A DNA stretch of 13,104 bases from Hepatocystis sp. ex Piliocolobus tephrosceles (GCA_902459845.2 CABPSV020000484.1:1-13104); one strand, 5' to 3'; positions 1 through 9,060 are shown, numbered from the stretch's first letter. A program made the numbers and translations. The notes: a model not told the origin generated them from the letters alone.

Positions 1-74
1 ATATATAAACATATATATAAACATATATATAAACATATATATAAACATATATATAAACATATATATAAACATAT
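1..74. repeat. 12-bp AT-rich minisatellite (ATATATATAAAC)n
   Basis: Six to seven head-to-tail copies of ATATATATAAAC, essentially perfect, cut by the left window edge. It is intergenic, beyond the 3' end of the C2-protein gene. Such arrays are common in Plasmodium intergenic DNA and usually vary in copy number; no function is visible. Confidence 0.9.
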
Positions 75-475
75 CTTTACACGCGCATGTACTGTTTTTT
101 TCTTTTTATTGCTCTTTTAATAAATCTAAAGTCATACAATTTTATAAAAATTTTTTTAACTTTTTGTTTTTTTAACAAGTTAATAAACGTCATTTTTTAA
201 ATTAAATGAATTTGACAATCTTTTTTCTTTTTTTTAACTAAAATGGAATGATGTATAAGTACATATATATATATATATATATATAAACGATTTATGACAG
301 TTTTTTTTTTTTTTAACATAAAGATTACGAATAAGAGTTCAACTTGGAAAGAATAACGGCCATGTATTATAACGTGCGTATGTATATGCGAACAAAACAA
401 ATTTATACATCAACTAAATGATAAAAATATATATATATATAGCCAACTTATATAAAATGTTGAATATATGTTACA

Positions 476-515
<40 letters not shown>

Positions 516-587
516 AAAAATATATCGCATTTGAATATATATTTATATATAAATGAGTTGTACATGTGTTATGTGATAGGTTATACT
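75..587. other. Intergenic DNA downstream of the C2-protein gene
   Basis: No gene is visible. It contains an (AT)n run near 264-285, several T-runs of 10-15 nt and an A-run of about 33 nt beginning near 477. It must hold the 3' UTR and polyadenylation signals of the minus-strand C2-protein gene, but no specific site can be assigned. A 67-codon minus-strand reading frame here is made of low-complexity Ile/Tyr/Lys and is not credible. Confidence 0.6.
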
Positions 588-3284
588 CTAAGTGTTCGTA
601 AAAACTGTCACGTGTCGTTGTTTAATTAACAAATAGTAATATGCCTGTAGACACATAACAAATCGGTATAGAATGTTAGTGGGTTTAAAATTATATGTTA
701 ATAAAATAAAACCGGTAATAAATAGAAAAAAGCGTAATAACTTGGATACAAGTGAATATAAATAAATATTCAAAAAACATAGTACTAACATAATAAAAAC
801 AATTAAATAGCCAAATTTTTTTAAATAATAAAAAATATATTGTAATAAATTTATTAAAGAATATATAATATAATGAAAGTATTTGATATTTCGGATAATT
901 TCATTATCAATCAAATTATATATAAATGTTTTTATAATTGTTAAATTAGTGTTATCGTTATCATTGCTATTGCTACTATTGCAGCTATTGCTGCTATTGT
1001 TACTATTGCTGCTAGTGCTGCTATTGCTGCTATTGCTGCTATTGCTGCTATTGCTATTACTACTAGTGCTATTGTCACTGTCACTGTTAGTGTCACTACT
1101 ACAGCTGATGTTGTTACTGTTTATATTATTATTATTAATATTATTATTATTAATATTATTACTGTTATTATTATTATTATTACTGTTATTATTATTACTA
1201 TTAATATTATTATTACTGTTATTATTATTACTATTAATATTATTATGGAGATATGAACTTGTTTCTCCAGTTGATTGATGAATTGTACTAACATTGTCTG
1301 TATTGTTATAATTATTTTCTTCGACCCAACTATCACATGACATAATTTTTTTTTTTTTTTTTTTTTTTAAACTTTTTTTACTCATATCATTATTGTGTAT
1401 TTTTTTATCTACGTTTTTATTATTCTTTTCTTCCTCTTGTTTATTTGGTGTTTTTTTTTTTTTTTTTTTTTTTATATCATCAACATTAGTGTTAGTAATA
1501 CCATTACTACTATTATATATACTGGATTTTGCATCACTTTTACCATCTGAACTATTTAATAAATCTTCTGTTTTTGTATCCCCTGAAATATTATTACTAC
1601 TGGTACTGGTGGTACTACTACTACTACTACTACTACTACTACCACTACTACCACTACTACTATCATTACTACTATCATTACTACTAGTGCTACTATAGCT
1701 ACCGTTGTCTGTCCCATTTTTTACCATATCATTACTTTCAATCATAAAGTTATTTTTTTTTTTTCTGCTTCTCTTTAAATCAGTTTCTTTTATATCATGT
1801 TGGTGGTACCTATTGTCATTATGTCCCTGTTTTTTTTTTTTATCTACAAAAGAAGAACTCCTACTAGTACTATTAATACTTTTCTGATAGATAGCTTTTG
1901 GTGATGTAACTCCTGATACAATTTTATGATTTTTTTTATTTTTTATTTTATCACTCTCTCGAATGATTGATACTAAAATAAAAAGAATTAAACTTAATGA
2001 AATTAAAAAAAAAGAAACAAAAAATTTATAAAATAAAAAAGAAAAAAAAAAAAAAGTTACAAAAAATAAAGAATATAATGGTGTTTTCCATGTTGCAAAA
2101 TTATATATAATTAAAAAAAAAGGTAAAAGTATAGTATCTATATTTCTTTTTATTTTTTTTATATCTTCATATAATTTATTAATATCTAAGTCATTATCTA
2201 ATATATCATTTTTTTTATTTATATACATATAATTTAATGAAACAATAGAATTTAATTGAAATGTAAAACAATTATAATCGTTTTTTTTTAATAGTGTTAC
2301 AAAAATACGAACATTATATTCGTTTTTGTAATGTCTATAATGAGTAAAAGATATATTTTTTTTTCCATTTTTGTCAATACTATTTTTGTCAATACTATTT
2401 TTGTCAATACTATTTTTGTCAATACTATTTTTGTCAATACCATTTTTGTCAATACCATTTTTGTCAATACCATTTTTGTCAATACCATTTTTGTCAATAC
2501 CATTTTTGTCAATACTATTTTTGTCAGTGTCATTTTTATTTACATTACTAGCATGTGTTATTCCTGTTTTCGTTTTATTTATTACACCCGTCGTGTTTTT
2601 GTTATTATTATTTTGACCTAACACTGATGCTACTGCTCGTAATTTTTTTTTTATTTTATCTATATTTATATGTTGTTCGTTAGGACTAACTTCTTTCCCA
2701 TTTCGAATTTTTTTTTTACCATTACTAACACAATTACTATTGTAAGGATCTATTAATAAAGCTTTTTTATTTTGTAAATATTGTATAATTATATCGTACT
2801 TTTCAAACATTTTTAAATTTATAACATGAATAAAAGCACTACCAATATATTCATCTACTACTACTCCTTCAGTTTCATCTAAATCAAATAGTTTAATTTC
2901 GATTATACTCTTTATATAATGTATTTCTATTTCTATAAATTCTTCCCACATATTTATTGAACCACCTAAAATTTTTGTCCTATATATTTCTACATTATTC
3001 ATTAAAATTAATAAATAAGGGTGCATTAATTCGTTGTCTTTATTAGTTCTATTTGTACATATTCTATTTAAGTAGCCATATAAAAATAATTTTAATATTA
3101 AAAAACCTTTTGTTTTTTCTGGATTAAATGTATCTAATGGGTTACTCAAACCATTCCACCAAGAATATTTATTTAAAGATACATTTTCTTTTATGTTTAT
3201 AACTTGTAACCCTTGTTTAAGTACACACCCCTTTGAGAAAAGTGCGATTTTTTCATTATTATTGTTTGTTGTACTTATTACCAT
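588..3284 (-). CDS. C2 domain-containing multi-pass membrane protein, MCTP-like
   Basis: A single-exon gene for 898 residues. Residues ~58-175 form one C2 domain, seen as strand FLILKLFLYGYL, then HPYLLILMNN, TKILGGSINMWEEFIEIEI, IIEIKLFDLDETEG and DEYIGSAFIHV. Loop-3 acidic residues D134, D136 and D144 are present. Loop 1 has MHPY where calcium-binding C2 domains usually have DPY, so calcium binding is doubtful. Residues ~385-442 are a long hydrophobic hairpin with the W..P..S pattern (FATWKTPLYS) seen in the MCTP/PRT_C region. A second hydrophobic hairpin spans ~820-872. Between them lies low-complexity sequence: a DKN[S/G]I repeat (254-307, before hairpin 1), poly-Ser (~528-563), Lys runs, and Asn/Ser tracts (~680-777). 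There is no signal peptide; the ATG at 3284 follows an A-rich leader typical of Plasmodium starts. By family analogy it would sit in the ER membrane, with the C2 and inserts cytosolic, possibly at membrane contact sites or in lipid or vesicle traffic. That role is inference. The C2 call is firm, MCTP kinship moderate. Confidence 0.85.
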   Translation of the reverse strand: MVISTTNNNNEKIALFSKGCVLKQGLQVINIKENVSLNKYSWWNGLSNPLDTFNPEKTKGFLILKLFLYGYLNRICTNRTNKDNELMHPYLLILMNNVEIYRTKILGGSINMWEEFIEIEIHYIKSIIEIKLFDLDETEGVVVDEYIGSAFIHVINLKMFEKYDIIIQYLQNKKALLIDPYNSNCVSNGKKKIRNGKEVSPNEQHINIDKIKKKLRAVASVLGQNNNNKNTTGVINKTKTGITHASNVNKNDTDKNSIDKNGIDKNGIDKNGIDKNGIDKNGIDKNSIDKNSIDKNSIDKNSIDKNGKKNISFTHYRHYKNEYNVRIFVTLLKKNDYNCFTFQLNSIVSLNYMYINKKNDILDNDLDINKLYEDIKKIKRNIDTILLPFFLIIYNFATWKTPLYSLFFVTFFFFSFLFYKFFVSFFLISLSLILFILVSIIRESDKIKNKKNHKIVSGVTSPKAIYQKSINSTSRSSSFVDKKKKQGHNDNRYHQHDIKETDLKRSRKKKNNFMIESNDMVKNGTDNGSYSSTSSNDSSNDSSSGSSGSSSSSSSSSTTSTSSNNISGDTKTEDLLNSSDGKSDAKSSIYNSSNGITNTNVDDIKKKKKKKTPNKQEEEKNNKNVDKKIHNNDMSKKSLKKKKKKKIMSCDSWVEENNYNNTDNVSTIHQSTGETSSYLHNNINSNNNNSNNNINSNNNNSNNNNNNSNNINNNNINNNNINSNNISCSSDTNSDSDNSTSSNSNSSNSSNSSNSSTSSNSNNSSNSCNSSNSNDNDNTNLTIIKTFIYNLIDNEIIRNIKYFHYIIYSLINLLQYIFYYLKKFGYLIVFIMLVLCFLNIYLYSLVSKLLRFFLFITGFILLTYNFKPTNILYRFVMCLQAYYYLLIKQRHVTVFTNT
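954..1247 (-). repeat. Asn/Ser codon-repeat tract inside the C2-protein gene
   Basis: Residues ~680-777 are almost only Asn and Ser, first runs of N with scattered S and I, then (S-N-S-S)n. On the DNA this is a trinucleotide-based microsatellite of AAT, AGC and AGT codons. It forms the disordered linker just before the second hydrophobic hairpin. Such tracts are frequent in Plasmodium proteins and vary in length between isolates. Confidence 0.85.
2364..2525 (-). repeat. 15-bp in-frame repeat encoding DKN[S/G]I, 11 units
   Basis: Eleven units of the pentapeptide DKN[S/G]I at residues 254-307, in the order S, G x5, S x4, then a final partial DKNG. On the plus strand the unit reads AATACTATTTTTGTC (Ser) or AATACCATTTTTGTC (Gly), a single transition. 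Units are otherwise nearly identical, so the array expanded recently by unequal exchange or slippage. It sits between the C2 domain and the first membrane hairpin and is charged and probably disordered. Confidence 0.95.
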
Positions 3285-3357
3285 TTGATTTTTTTTTTTT
3301 TTATCATATATTGAAAGCTCGAAGTTTTATACTTTTAAGCGTGTGTTTATATGTATA

Positions 3358-3360
<3 letters not shown>

Positions 3361-3408
<48 letters not shown>
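3361..3408. repeat. Homopolymer T48
   Basis: Forty-eight uninterrupted T's, starting 77 nt upstream of the C2-protein start codon (poly(A) on the sense strand of that gene). Long poly(dA:dT) tracts exclude nucleosomes and are frequent in Plasmodium promoters, so this may help keep the promoter open. That function is inference. Confidence 0.9.
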
Positions 3409-3411
<3 letters not shown>

Positions 3412-3575
3412 ACCAAATGTTTACGTTTATATTCTCTCTAAAAGAAATATGTATATATGTATATCCTAATATGTATATATTTATGTTTGCATATTTTTTC
3501 TTGCTTAAATTAAATATTGTTGTTTTAAATAAGGCAACTATGTGTTGAGAATAGGTAATCAAAAGTGAGGAAGTG

Positions 3576-3577
<2 letters not shown>

Positions 3578-3613
<36 letters not shown>
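3578..3613. repeat. Homopolymer A36
   Basis: Thirty-six uninterrupted A's, about 170 bp from the T48 tract and in opposite strand sense. The two runs could pair as an imperfect inverted repeat in single-stranded DNA. No specific function is visible. Confidence 0.85.
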
Positions 3614-3615
<2 letters not shown>

Positions 3616-3750
3616 AACAGATATATCCATACATACGTACGTACAAACACACACAAAATCGCATAACAATTTTGATTCTTTAATCAGTCCACCCATAAAC
3701 TAAAACGCAACGAAATGAAATGAAACGAGGCAGAACAAATAAAAACTTTT

Positions 3751-3980
3751 ACAGACTATTACAGACTGTTACGTACTATTACAGACTGTTACAGACTGTT
3801 GCGTACTGTTGCGTACTGTTGCGTACTGTTGCGTACTGTTGCGTACTGTTGCGTATTGTTACAGACTGTTACAGACTGTTACAGACTATTACGTACTGTT
3901 GCGTATTGTTACAGACTGTTACAGACTGTTACAGACTATTACGTACTATTACAGACTTTTACAGACTGTTACAGTCTATT
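3751..3980. repeat. 10-bp tandem array, 23 units, with 50-bp higher-order duplication
   Basis: Every 10 bases from 3751 starts a new unit with no indel: ACAGACTGTT, ACAGACTATT, GCGTACTGTT, GCGTATTGTT, ACGTACTATT or close relatives. Five GCGTACTGTT units stand together at 3801-3850. The five-unit blocks 3851-3900 and 3901-3950 are the same except for one G/A difference, showing a 50-bp duplication. The array is about 40-50% G+C, far above its surroundings. The period is near one DNA helical turn. It lies ~470-700 bp upstream of the C2-protein start. The forward frames it opens are trivial, since a 10-bp repeat without stops is open in all three. Confidence 0.95.
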
Positions 3981-4274
3981 GCAAACACGTAAAAATTCTT
4001 GTAACACTTTATTTATTTTTTTTTTTCTTTTCTCACACTTCTACTTTGTTATCATTTAAATCTGTTTTTATTTTTTATTTTTTTTTTTTTCGATTTTACA
4101 ATTTGTAAATATTCTAATTATAGAAAAATGTACCAAGATTAGGCTTTTTATTTAACACATAAAAAATAAAAAAAAAAAAAAAAAAAGGTTACATGAAAAT
4201 AAAACACAAAATGTTTATATTTTTTTATTTTTATAAAGCATATGTGAATAGAGCAAAAGGTTAAACATACATGA

Positions 4275-4309
<35 letters not shown>

Positions 4310-4368
4310 GACGAACAAATATATGCATATGCATACATATTAATATTTAAAAATCTTCAGTATATTTA

Positions 4369-4376
4369 TGCATGCA
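4369..4376. promoter_or_regulatory. TGCATGCA palindrome, possible AP2-Sp-type site
   Basis: A perfect 8-bp palindrome TGCATGCA, part of a slightly longer ATGCATGCATG. This core is bound by the Plasmodium sporozoite factor AP2-Sp. It lies about 1.1 kb upstream of the C2-protein start, a plausible promoter distance for this genus. A single 8-mer in AT-rich DNA is weak evidence and could be chance. Confidence 0.2.
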
Positions 4377-4386
4377 TGATATACAT

Positions 4387-4452
4387 AAAAATAAAAAAAA
4401 TAAAAAAAATAAAAAAAATAAAAAAAATAAAAAAAATAAAAAAAAAATAAAA
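4387..4452. repeat. (AAAAAAAT)n microsatellite
   Basis: About eight copies of an A-run followed by T, mostly with an 8-bp period and shrinking or growing by one A near the right end. It is a simple slippage-prone repeat in intergenic DNA with no visible function. Confidence 0.85.
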
Positions 4453-5085
4453 CTGTCATATAATTCTTTTATGAACTGCCACGCAAGTTTACTTGTTCAC
4501 CTGCTTTAATCGGTTTATTATTATTATTTTTTATTTTTTATTATTTATTTATTTATTTATTTAATTTTTTTTTGTTACATTCATTTTTAACCTTTTTTCA
4601 GTTATACCATAAAACTGAAATAATGAAGCATGTACATACATATATACATAAAAACAAATTAAGACAATTTTCTAAACATGTTAGATGTTTTCTGAATTTA
4701 AATATTTTTTTTCGAATCTAAAAATGATAGAAATATTTTTTGGAAATATATAAGTTATAACTATTTTTAATACAAATATAATAATTTAATGAACTAAAAA
4801 AAAATAAGGAAAAATAAGCAAAAATAAGGAAAAGGTATCGTTTTATAAAATATAAATGGCTAATAGGGACAAATGAACTACACCTACTTAGGCGTATACA
4901 GTGTACAAACAGGAACATATACATACATATCCGTGTGTGTGTGTGTGTGTAGTTTTTAATATATGTTGGTGTAGGTGTGAGGAAGTATTACAATAGTATG
5001 TTCCCTATTAAAGAATTATAAATGCATTAAAAAAAAAGAAAAAAAAAAAAAAAAAAAGTTATGTAAATATATACAGGCATGATCG

Positions 5086-5117
<32 letters not shown>

Positions 5118-5384
5118 CATATTTTACTTGACTAGCTACAATTTGTCTATTAATAATAATTGGCCTCGATTTGTAAAAACATAAATGTTGAAACAAAAAA
5201 AAAATAAATAAAAAAATTAATTAAAAAAAAGTGGTAATGTGGTTTTTATAATTATATTTTTGTAGTACATGTCTTATGAAAATAAAGCAAATGTTGTTAA
5301 AGTGTTTACAACCAAAAAAATAAATAAACGAAATAACCAAAGTAAACAAAATAAAAGAGTATATAAATATATATATACATATAT

Positions 5385-5415
<31 letters not shown>

Positions 5416-5450
5416 GATATAACATTTTTTTTTTTTTCTCTTTTTTAATT

Positions 5451-5995
5451 TTATATTTTTTTATCATTATAGTTAAATGTCCTTTTATATTTTTTACTCC
5501 TCTCTTCTTCTAAAATGCGTTTGACATTTTCATGATCTTCACCAATTTGTACTTTATTCGTATTAATATCTTTCTCTCTAATTTTCACCTGATAAATTTC
5601 CCATTCTTGTTTTACAAACCTTTTCAAATATAGAAAGTAAATTATACCTAGTACCCCAAAGGATGCTTTCTAACAAAAAAAAAAAAATTTACGTTGTACA
5701 ATATGAACTGTATGTACAACATGAGTAAAAATGTATAAAAATAGCTACTACTTATGAAAGTTACTTATAAAAGCTACGTATAAAATAATATATACTTACG
5801 TGTGTATATATATGTATATACAAATATGTCACGCTATTTTTCGCTTATTTTCATTTATTTTTTTTCATTTTTTTTCATTTTTTTTTTCACTTATTTTTTC
5901 ACTTATTTTTTCACTTATTTTTTCATTTATTTTTTCACTTATTTTTTCACTTATTTTGTTATTACTATGCCGTTCTCCCATGTGAATATTTTCAT
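5451..5995 (-). CDS. Small two-exon gene: ~82-residue single-pass membrane protein
   Basis: Exon 2 (5669 down to 5451) is an open stretch of 72 codons ending in TAA and beginning right after a TTTGTTAG acceptor. It has no ATG, so an upstream exon is required. The best exon 1 is 5995-5966: ten codons, MKIFTWENGI, ending at donor ATA|GTAATA; both junctions are phase 0. The spliced protein starts MKIFTWENGIKASFGVLG and has one hydrophobic segment at ~13-25 (SFGVLGIIYFLYL). A basic KRF and a charged, probably helical tail follow, rich in K, E and N. This shape fits small single-span subunits of mitochondrial inner-membrane complexes, but I recognise no family and assign no function. The exon 2 composition is clearly coding (GGGGTACTAGG, GGTGAAGATCATG) against its flanks. 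Exon 2 is fairly sure, exon 1 moderately so. The gene reads in the same direction as eL36 and the C2-protein gene. Confidence 0.6.
5888..5959. repeat. 12-bp repeat CACTTATTTTTT, six units, inside an intron
   Basis: Six 12-bp units start at 5888, 5900, 5912, 5924, 5936 and 5948, one reading CATTTATTTTTT. They lie just after the donor site in the predicted intron (5670-5965) of the small membrane-protein gene. On the sense strand the unit is AAAAAATAAGTG, each carrying a stop and a weak GT. A plus-strand frame of Phe/Ser/Leu across it is an artefact. Confidence 0.85.
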
Positions 5996-6424
5996 TTTTA
6001 TATCAACTGTTAATAATAAAGAATCAGTACTTAACAATATATATATATATATATATAAAATAAAAAAAACAGTGTTAAACCAACGGTCAATGTACTGTTG
6101 TCAGATAAAAAAAAAAAAAAATTACTTTTTTCCAGTTTTTGTTAAAAAAGTAAATAAAAAGTGAAAAAAAAAAAAAAAAATAAAATAAAGCGATGTATTA
6201 ATGTTGTATAAATATTAATTTTGTTGAAATGGTGAAAATAGGTACGTATATATATATATATACATACCTATATTTTTTATTTTTTACTTATTAGGCAGAT
6301 TAAAACATTTTTAGAAAAAAAAAAAAATTATTCTTTCTTGTGGCAATATGTCGTATTAGATAATGGAGTGATATGGTAAAAGTTTAGTGTGTACATATCG
6401 TTGATAAAATTTTATAAAAAAACG

Positions 6425-6459
<35 letters not shown>

Positions 6460-6576
6460 AAAAAAAAAATATTAAATTTATCGTGGTACTAATAATAATG
6501 AAATATCCGTTAAAATAAAAAAAAAAATGTGCATAAACATGTTAAAACTGTTTATATGATGTACTGATTAAATATG

Positions 6577-6614
<38 letters not shown>

Positions 6615-6766
6615 CATCCAGAAGTATCTATGTATATCTGTTTTTATATACATGTATATATGTACCTAAGATACAAAATATTCTTTCGTTTTCTTTATTT
6701 TTCTCTCTCTTTTTTGGTTTTTATTTTTTTTATTTTTTATTTTTTATTTTTTATTTTTTATTTTGT
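5996..6766. other. Intergenic region between the small membrane-protein gene and eL36
   Basis: No gene is seen. It holds A-runs (for example ~6430-6457 and ~6578-6592), (AT)n runs near 6037-6056 and 6591-6613, and an (ATTTTTT)n stretch at ~6720-6763 immediately after the eL36 stop codon, hence in its 3' UTR. The stretch should hold the eL36 polyadenylation site and the promoter of the small downstream gene; neither can be pinpointed. Confidence 0.6.
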
Positions 6767-7256
6767 TTAATGTTTTTCATGTTCGTGACCATGTCCATGA
6801 GCATGTGCTTGGGCCGCCTTTCTTCTTTGCATTATAACAACTTTTTGTAACTCGTCTCTTTTAGTTTTTCCTCTTTTATGAGTTCCTAATTTTTTTTTGG
6901 CATATTTTAAACTTTTTTTAAGAGCAGCTGATGTTCCTACTTTGATAAATTCCATTAGTCTTTTTTCATATGGGGCGAATCCAACAATTTCTGTAACGAC
7001 ATCTTTTATTAATTCTTTTTTTGTTGAAGTTCTTTTTCTGGGTTTTTTTTTTATTTGTGCTTTTAAGTTTCTTCTTTTCACAATATGTCCCTTGTTAAAA
7101 CCAACTAAAATAAATAAAAAATAAGAAAAATAAAAAAAAAAAAAGTTAAATTAAAGTTAAAGTGATATAAAGAATAAATAAGATTTCTACTCCCTAATAA
7201 TAAACCTACATACATATATGGATAATTCGTTTAATAATTAAAAAAAAAACAATAAT

Positions 7257-7300
<44 letters not shown>

Positions 7301-7467
7301 TTATTAATTTGTTGTGTTTGAAAAAATATTATAAGGGGCTATCTTAAGTTGAATAAACATATGTTGACACAAAATTATGAATTTTCTAATGTGTAAAACA
7401 GTATGTATGTAAAAAGGATTGTACATTTTATATACATACAACGCGTATAAAACATGAGTACATATAG

Positions 7468-7500
<33 letters not shown>

Positions 7501-7586
7501 CGTAGTATATGTATACATTTATCTTTGAGTAAATAAACCTAACCTGCTATTCCAGATGCTGGTCCTCTTGACGCTTTTTTTCCCAT
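6767..7586 (-). CDS. RPL36: 60S ribosomal protein eL36 (L36e), two exons
   Basis: A structural protein of the large cytosolic ribosomal subunit. Exon 1 is 7586-7544 (43 nt) and exon 2 is 7104-6767 including the stop. The 439-nt intron has donor CAG|GTTAGG and acceptor TTTTAG, phase 1, and rejoins as SGIA-VGFNKGHIV. The spliced protein is 126 residues and begins MGKKASRGPASGIAVGFNKG. Family hallmarks are AVGxNKGH near the N-terminus, VGFAPYEKRLMEFIKV in the middle, then KLGTHKRGKTKRDELQKV and QRRKAA. Other eukaryotic eL36 proteins are ~100-105 residues and end near the KAA. Here the protein continues with AQAHAHGHGHEHEKH, six histidines mostly at alternate positions. Starting translation at the GTG at 7081 would lose the conserved N-terminus, so the spliced model is preferred. 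The short first exon followed by a long intron is common in Plasmodium ribosomal protein genes. The intron contains T39 at 7259-7297 and an (AT)n run at ~7471-7500. Confidence 0.93.
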
Positions 7587-8430
7587 TTTAATCAAAAAGT
7601 TTATGTATAAATTGTTTTTTTTTTTTTTTTAAGATTTAAAAAATTTTAATTAAAACTTTGTTCTTAGGAGTAAATCCTATAAATTATTGCATAGTAGGTA
7701 TATAACCTTGTTAAATTAAAAAATTTTAATTTTATTAATTTTTTTTATTATAATTTTTTTTTTTTTGTTATAACAATTGTATATATTTTTTTTTTCATAT
7801 ATAACATATATATGCAATATATGTATACGTATACATAAAGATATACAATTTATACAATTATTTTTTTTTTTTTTTTTTATTTAAGTTAAAAAATAAAATA
7901 TCTGTATAAAACGTATATATGAGCTAAGCATATCTCTTATATACATATGCTACAAACATATAGCAATTTTTTTTTTTTTTTTTTTTTTTTTTTACATCGT
8001 ACAGAGGAAAAAAAAAAAATTACATATATCTGATATATATGTACAATTACCAGGTGAGAATGTTGACCTTTTTATATGCTTATATAAAGTGAATATTATT
8101 GTACTATATATATATATATATCTATATAAACAAACACACTTATGTATGTATGTATATATGTTAAAAATATTTATACTATATATGTATATATAATATATCA
8201 ACATATGTACGTTTATACAATTGTATGAACTTCCAAGAGATATTGCGATCATGCAATTATGCTAAGGAAATAATCTTAAAACTGCAAAAAGTTCTATTCC
8301 ATTAATATACAGTGGTATACTTGGGCATATATTACATACATATATATATATACATATATTTTGTAGTACCCCTTTTATTTCTTTCACAGTATTATAAGTG
8401 GTACTTTTAAAAAAAATAATAGTGTCTACC

Positions 8431-8485
<55 letters not shown>

Positions 8486-9060
8486 TTAGATTATTTTGCA
8501 TAAAAAAAAAAAAAAAAAAAAAAAGAATAAAAAGATAAATTATTATTTTTAATTTTTGTAAAATATTTATAATTATAAATATTTATAATTACAAATATAA
8601 ATATATATTTTTTTTTTTTTTATTTTATTATTTTATTATTTTTTTAATTTTATTTTTATCCATACTTTTTTTTATCATTATTTTTTTGTCAACTTTTTGT
8701 TTTGTTTCTCCTTTAATCATTTTTTTAAACATAAGTTATAAAAAAAATAAAACATAAATAGTATAAACATCAAGTATGAATATAACTTGTTATTCTTTTT
8801 TTTTATTTATATGTTTTTTTTTTTGCTTTTTCTGTATTTGTTAAATATATGAAAATGGTACGAAAAAATATACTGACTTCTTTTTTTTTCGCTTGAAATG
8901 AAAAAAAAAAAAAAAAAGTATGGGTTTTTTTTTTATGTTACATTTTTTTAAACCAATTTTTGCCATTTATTTTTTTTTGTATACATATATATTACTTGCT
9001 CTGCTTACGATTTTTTAAAAATATGCCTACTGTTAACATGAGTAAACAAAGAATAAAAAA
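7587..9060. other. Intergenic region upstream of eL36, no gene seen
   Basis: About 1.5 kb of AT-rich DNA divergent to eL36. It holds T-runs at ~7617-7630, 7861-7878 and 7967-7993, (AT)n at ~8104-8122 and ~8438-8467, a T-run followed by an A-run at ~8468-8524, and short AT palindromes near 8565-8605. The eL36 promoter and 5' UTR should lie in the part next to 7586. No known promoter element is recognisable. A 34-codon lysine-rich minus-strand frame at 8628-8732 is noted separately as doubtful. Confidence 0.5.

Larger units (their letters stand above)
3285..5450. other. Long intergenic region between the C2-protein gene and the small membrane-protein gene
   Basis: No credible gene in 2.2 kb. 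It must contain the promoter and 5' UTR of the C2-protein gene and the 3' UTR of the next minus-strand gene. Contents: T48 at 3361-3408, A36 at 3578-3613, the 10-bp array at 3751-3980, A-runs near 4166 and 4277, an (AAAAAAAT)n array near 4387-4452, three AAAAATAAGG/C decamers at ~4799-4832, a (GT)n run at ~4934-4950, and (AT)n runs at ~5086-5113 and ~5391-5414. Short forward frames over the decamer array are artefacts of the repeat. Confidence 0.6.

Noticed and set aside
883..1698. Plus-strand Leu-rich frames opposite the C2-protein gene
   Set aside because: They are antisense shadows of Asn/Ser codon repeats; poly-Leu results from reading AAT/AGC/AGT tracts on the other strand.
2297..2621. 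Plus- and minus-strand frames across the 15-bp repeat (for example TIFVN or ILFLS repeats)
   Set aside because: A 15-bp repeat is a multiple of three and stays open in other frames; the DKN[S/G]I frame belongs to the long gene containing a C2 domain.
3720..4108. Three overlapping plus-strand frames rich in Leu, Tyr, Cys and Thr
   Set aside because: All three frames over the decamer array give the same peptide periodicity because a 10-bp unit without stops cycles through all frames; there is no start context or homology.
5779..5835. Donor-like CACAC|GTAAGTATA on the minus strand as the end of exon 1 or a middle exon of the small gene
   Set aside because: No ATG lies in the open stretch before it, and the only possible middle exon (34 nt after AAAAATAG) would break the phase-0 joining with exon 2.
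5800..6164. Plus-strand Phe/Ser/Ile-rich frames
   Set aside because: They read the T-rich 12-bp repeat in the intron of the minus-strand small gene and intergenic AT-runs; composition is pure low complexity.
6767..7081. eL36 starting at GTG 7081 as a single-exon gene
   Set aside because: It would lose the conserved AVGFNKGH N-terminus, which is restored by clean splice sites and a 43-nt first exon with ATG at 7586.
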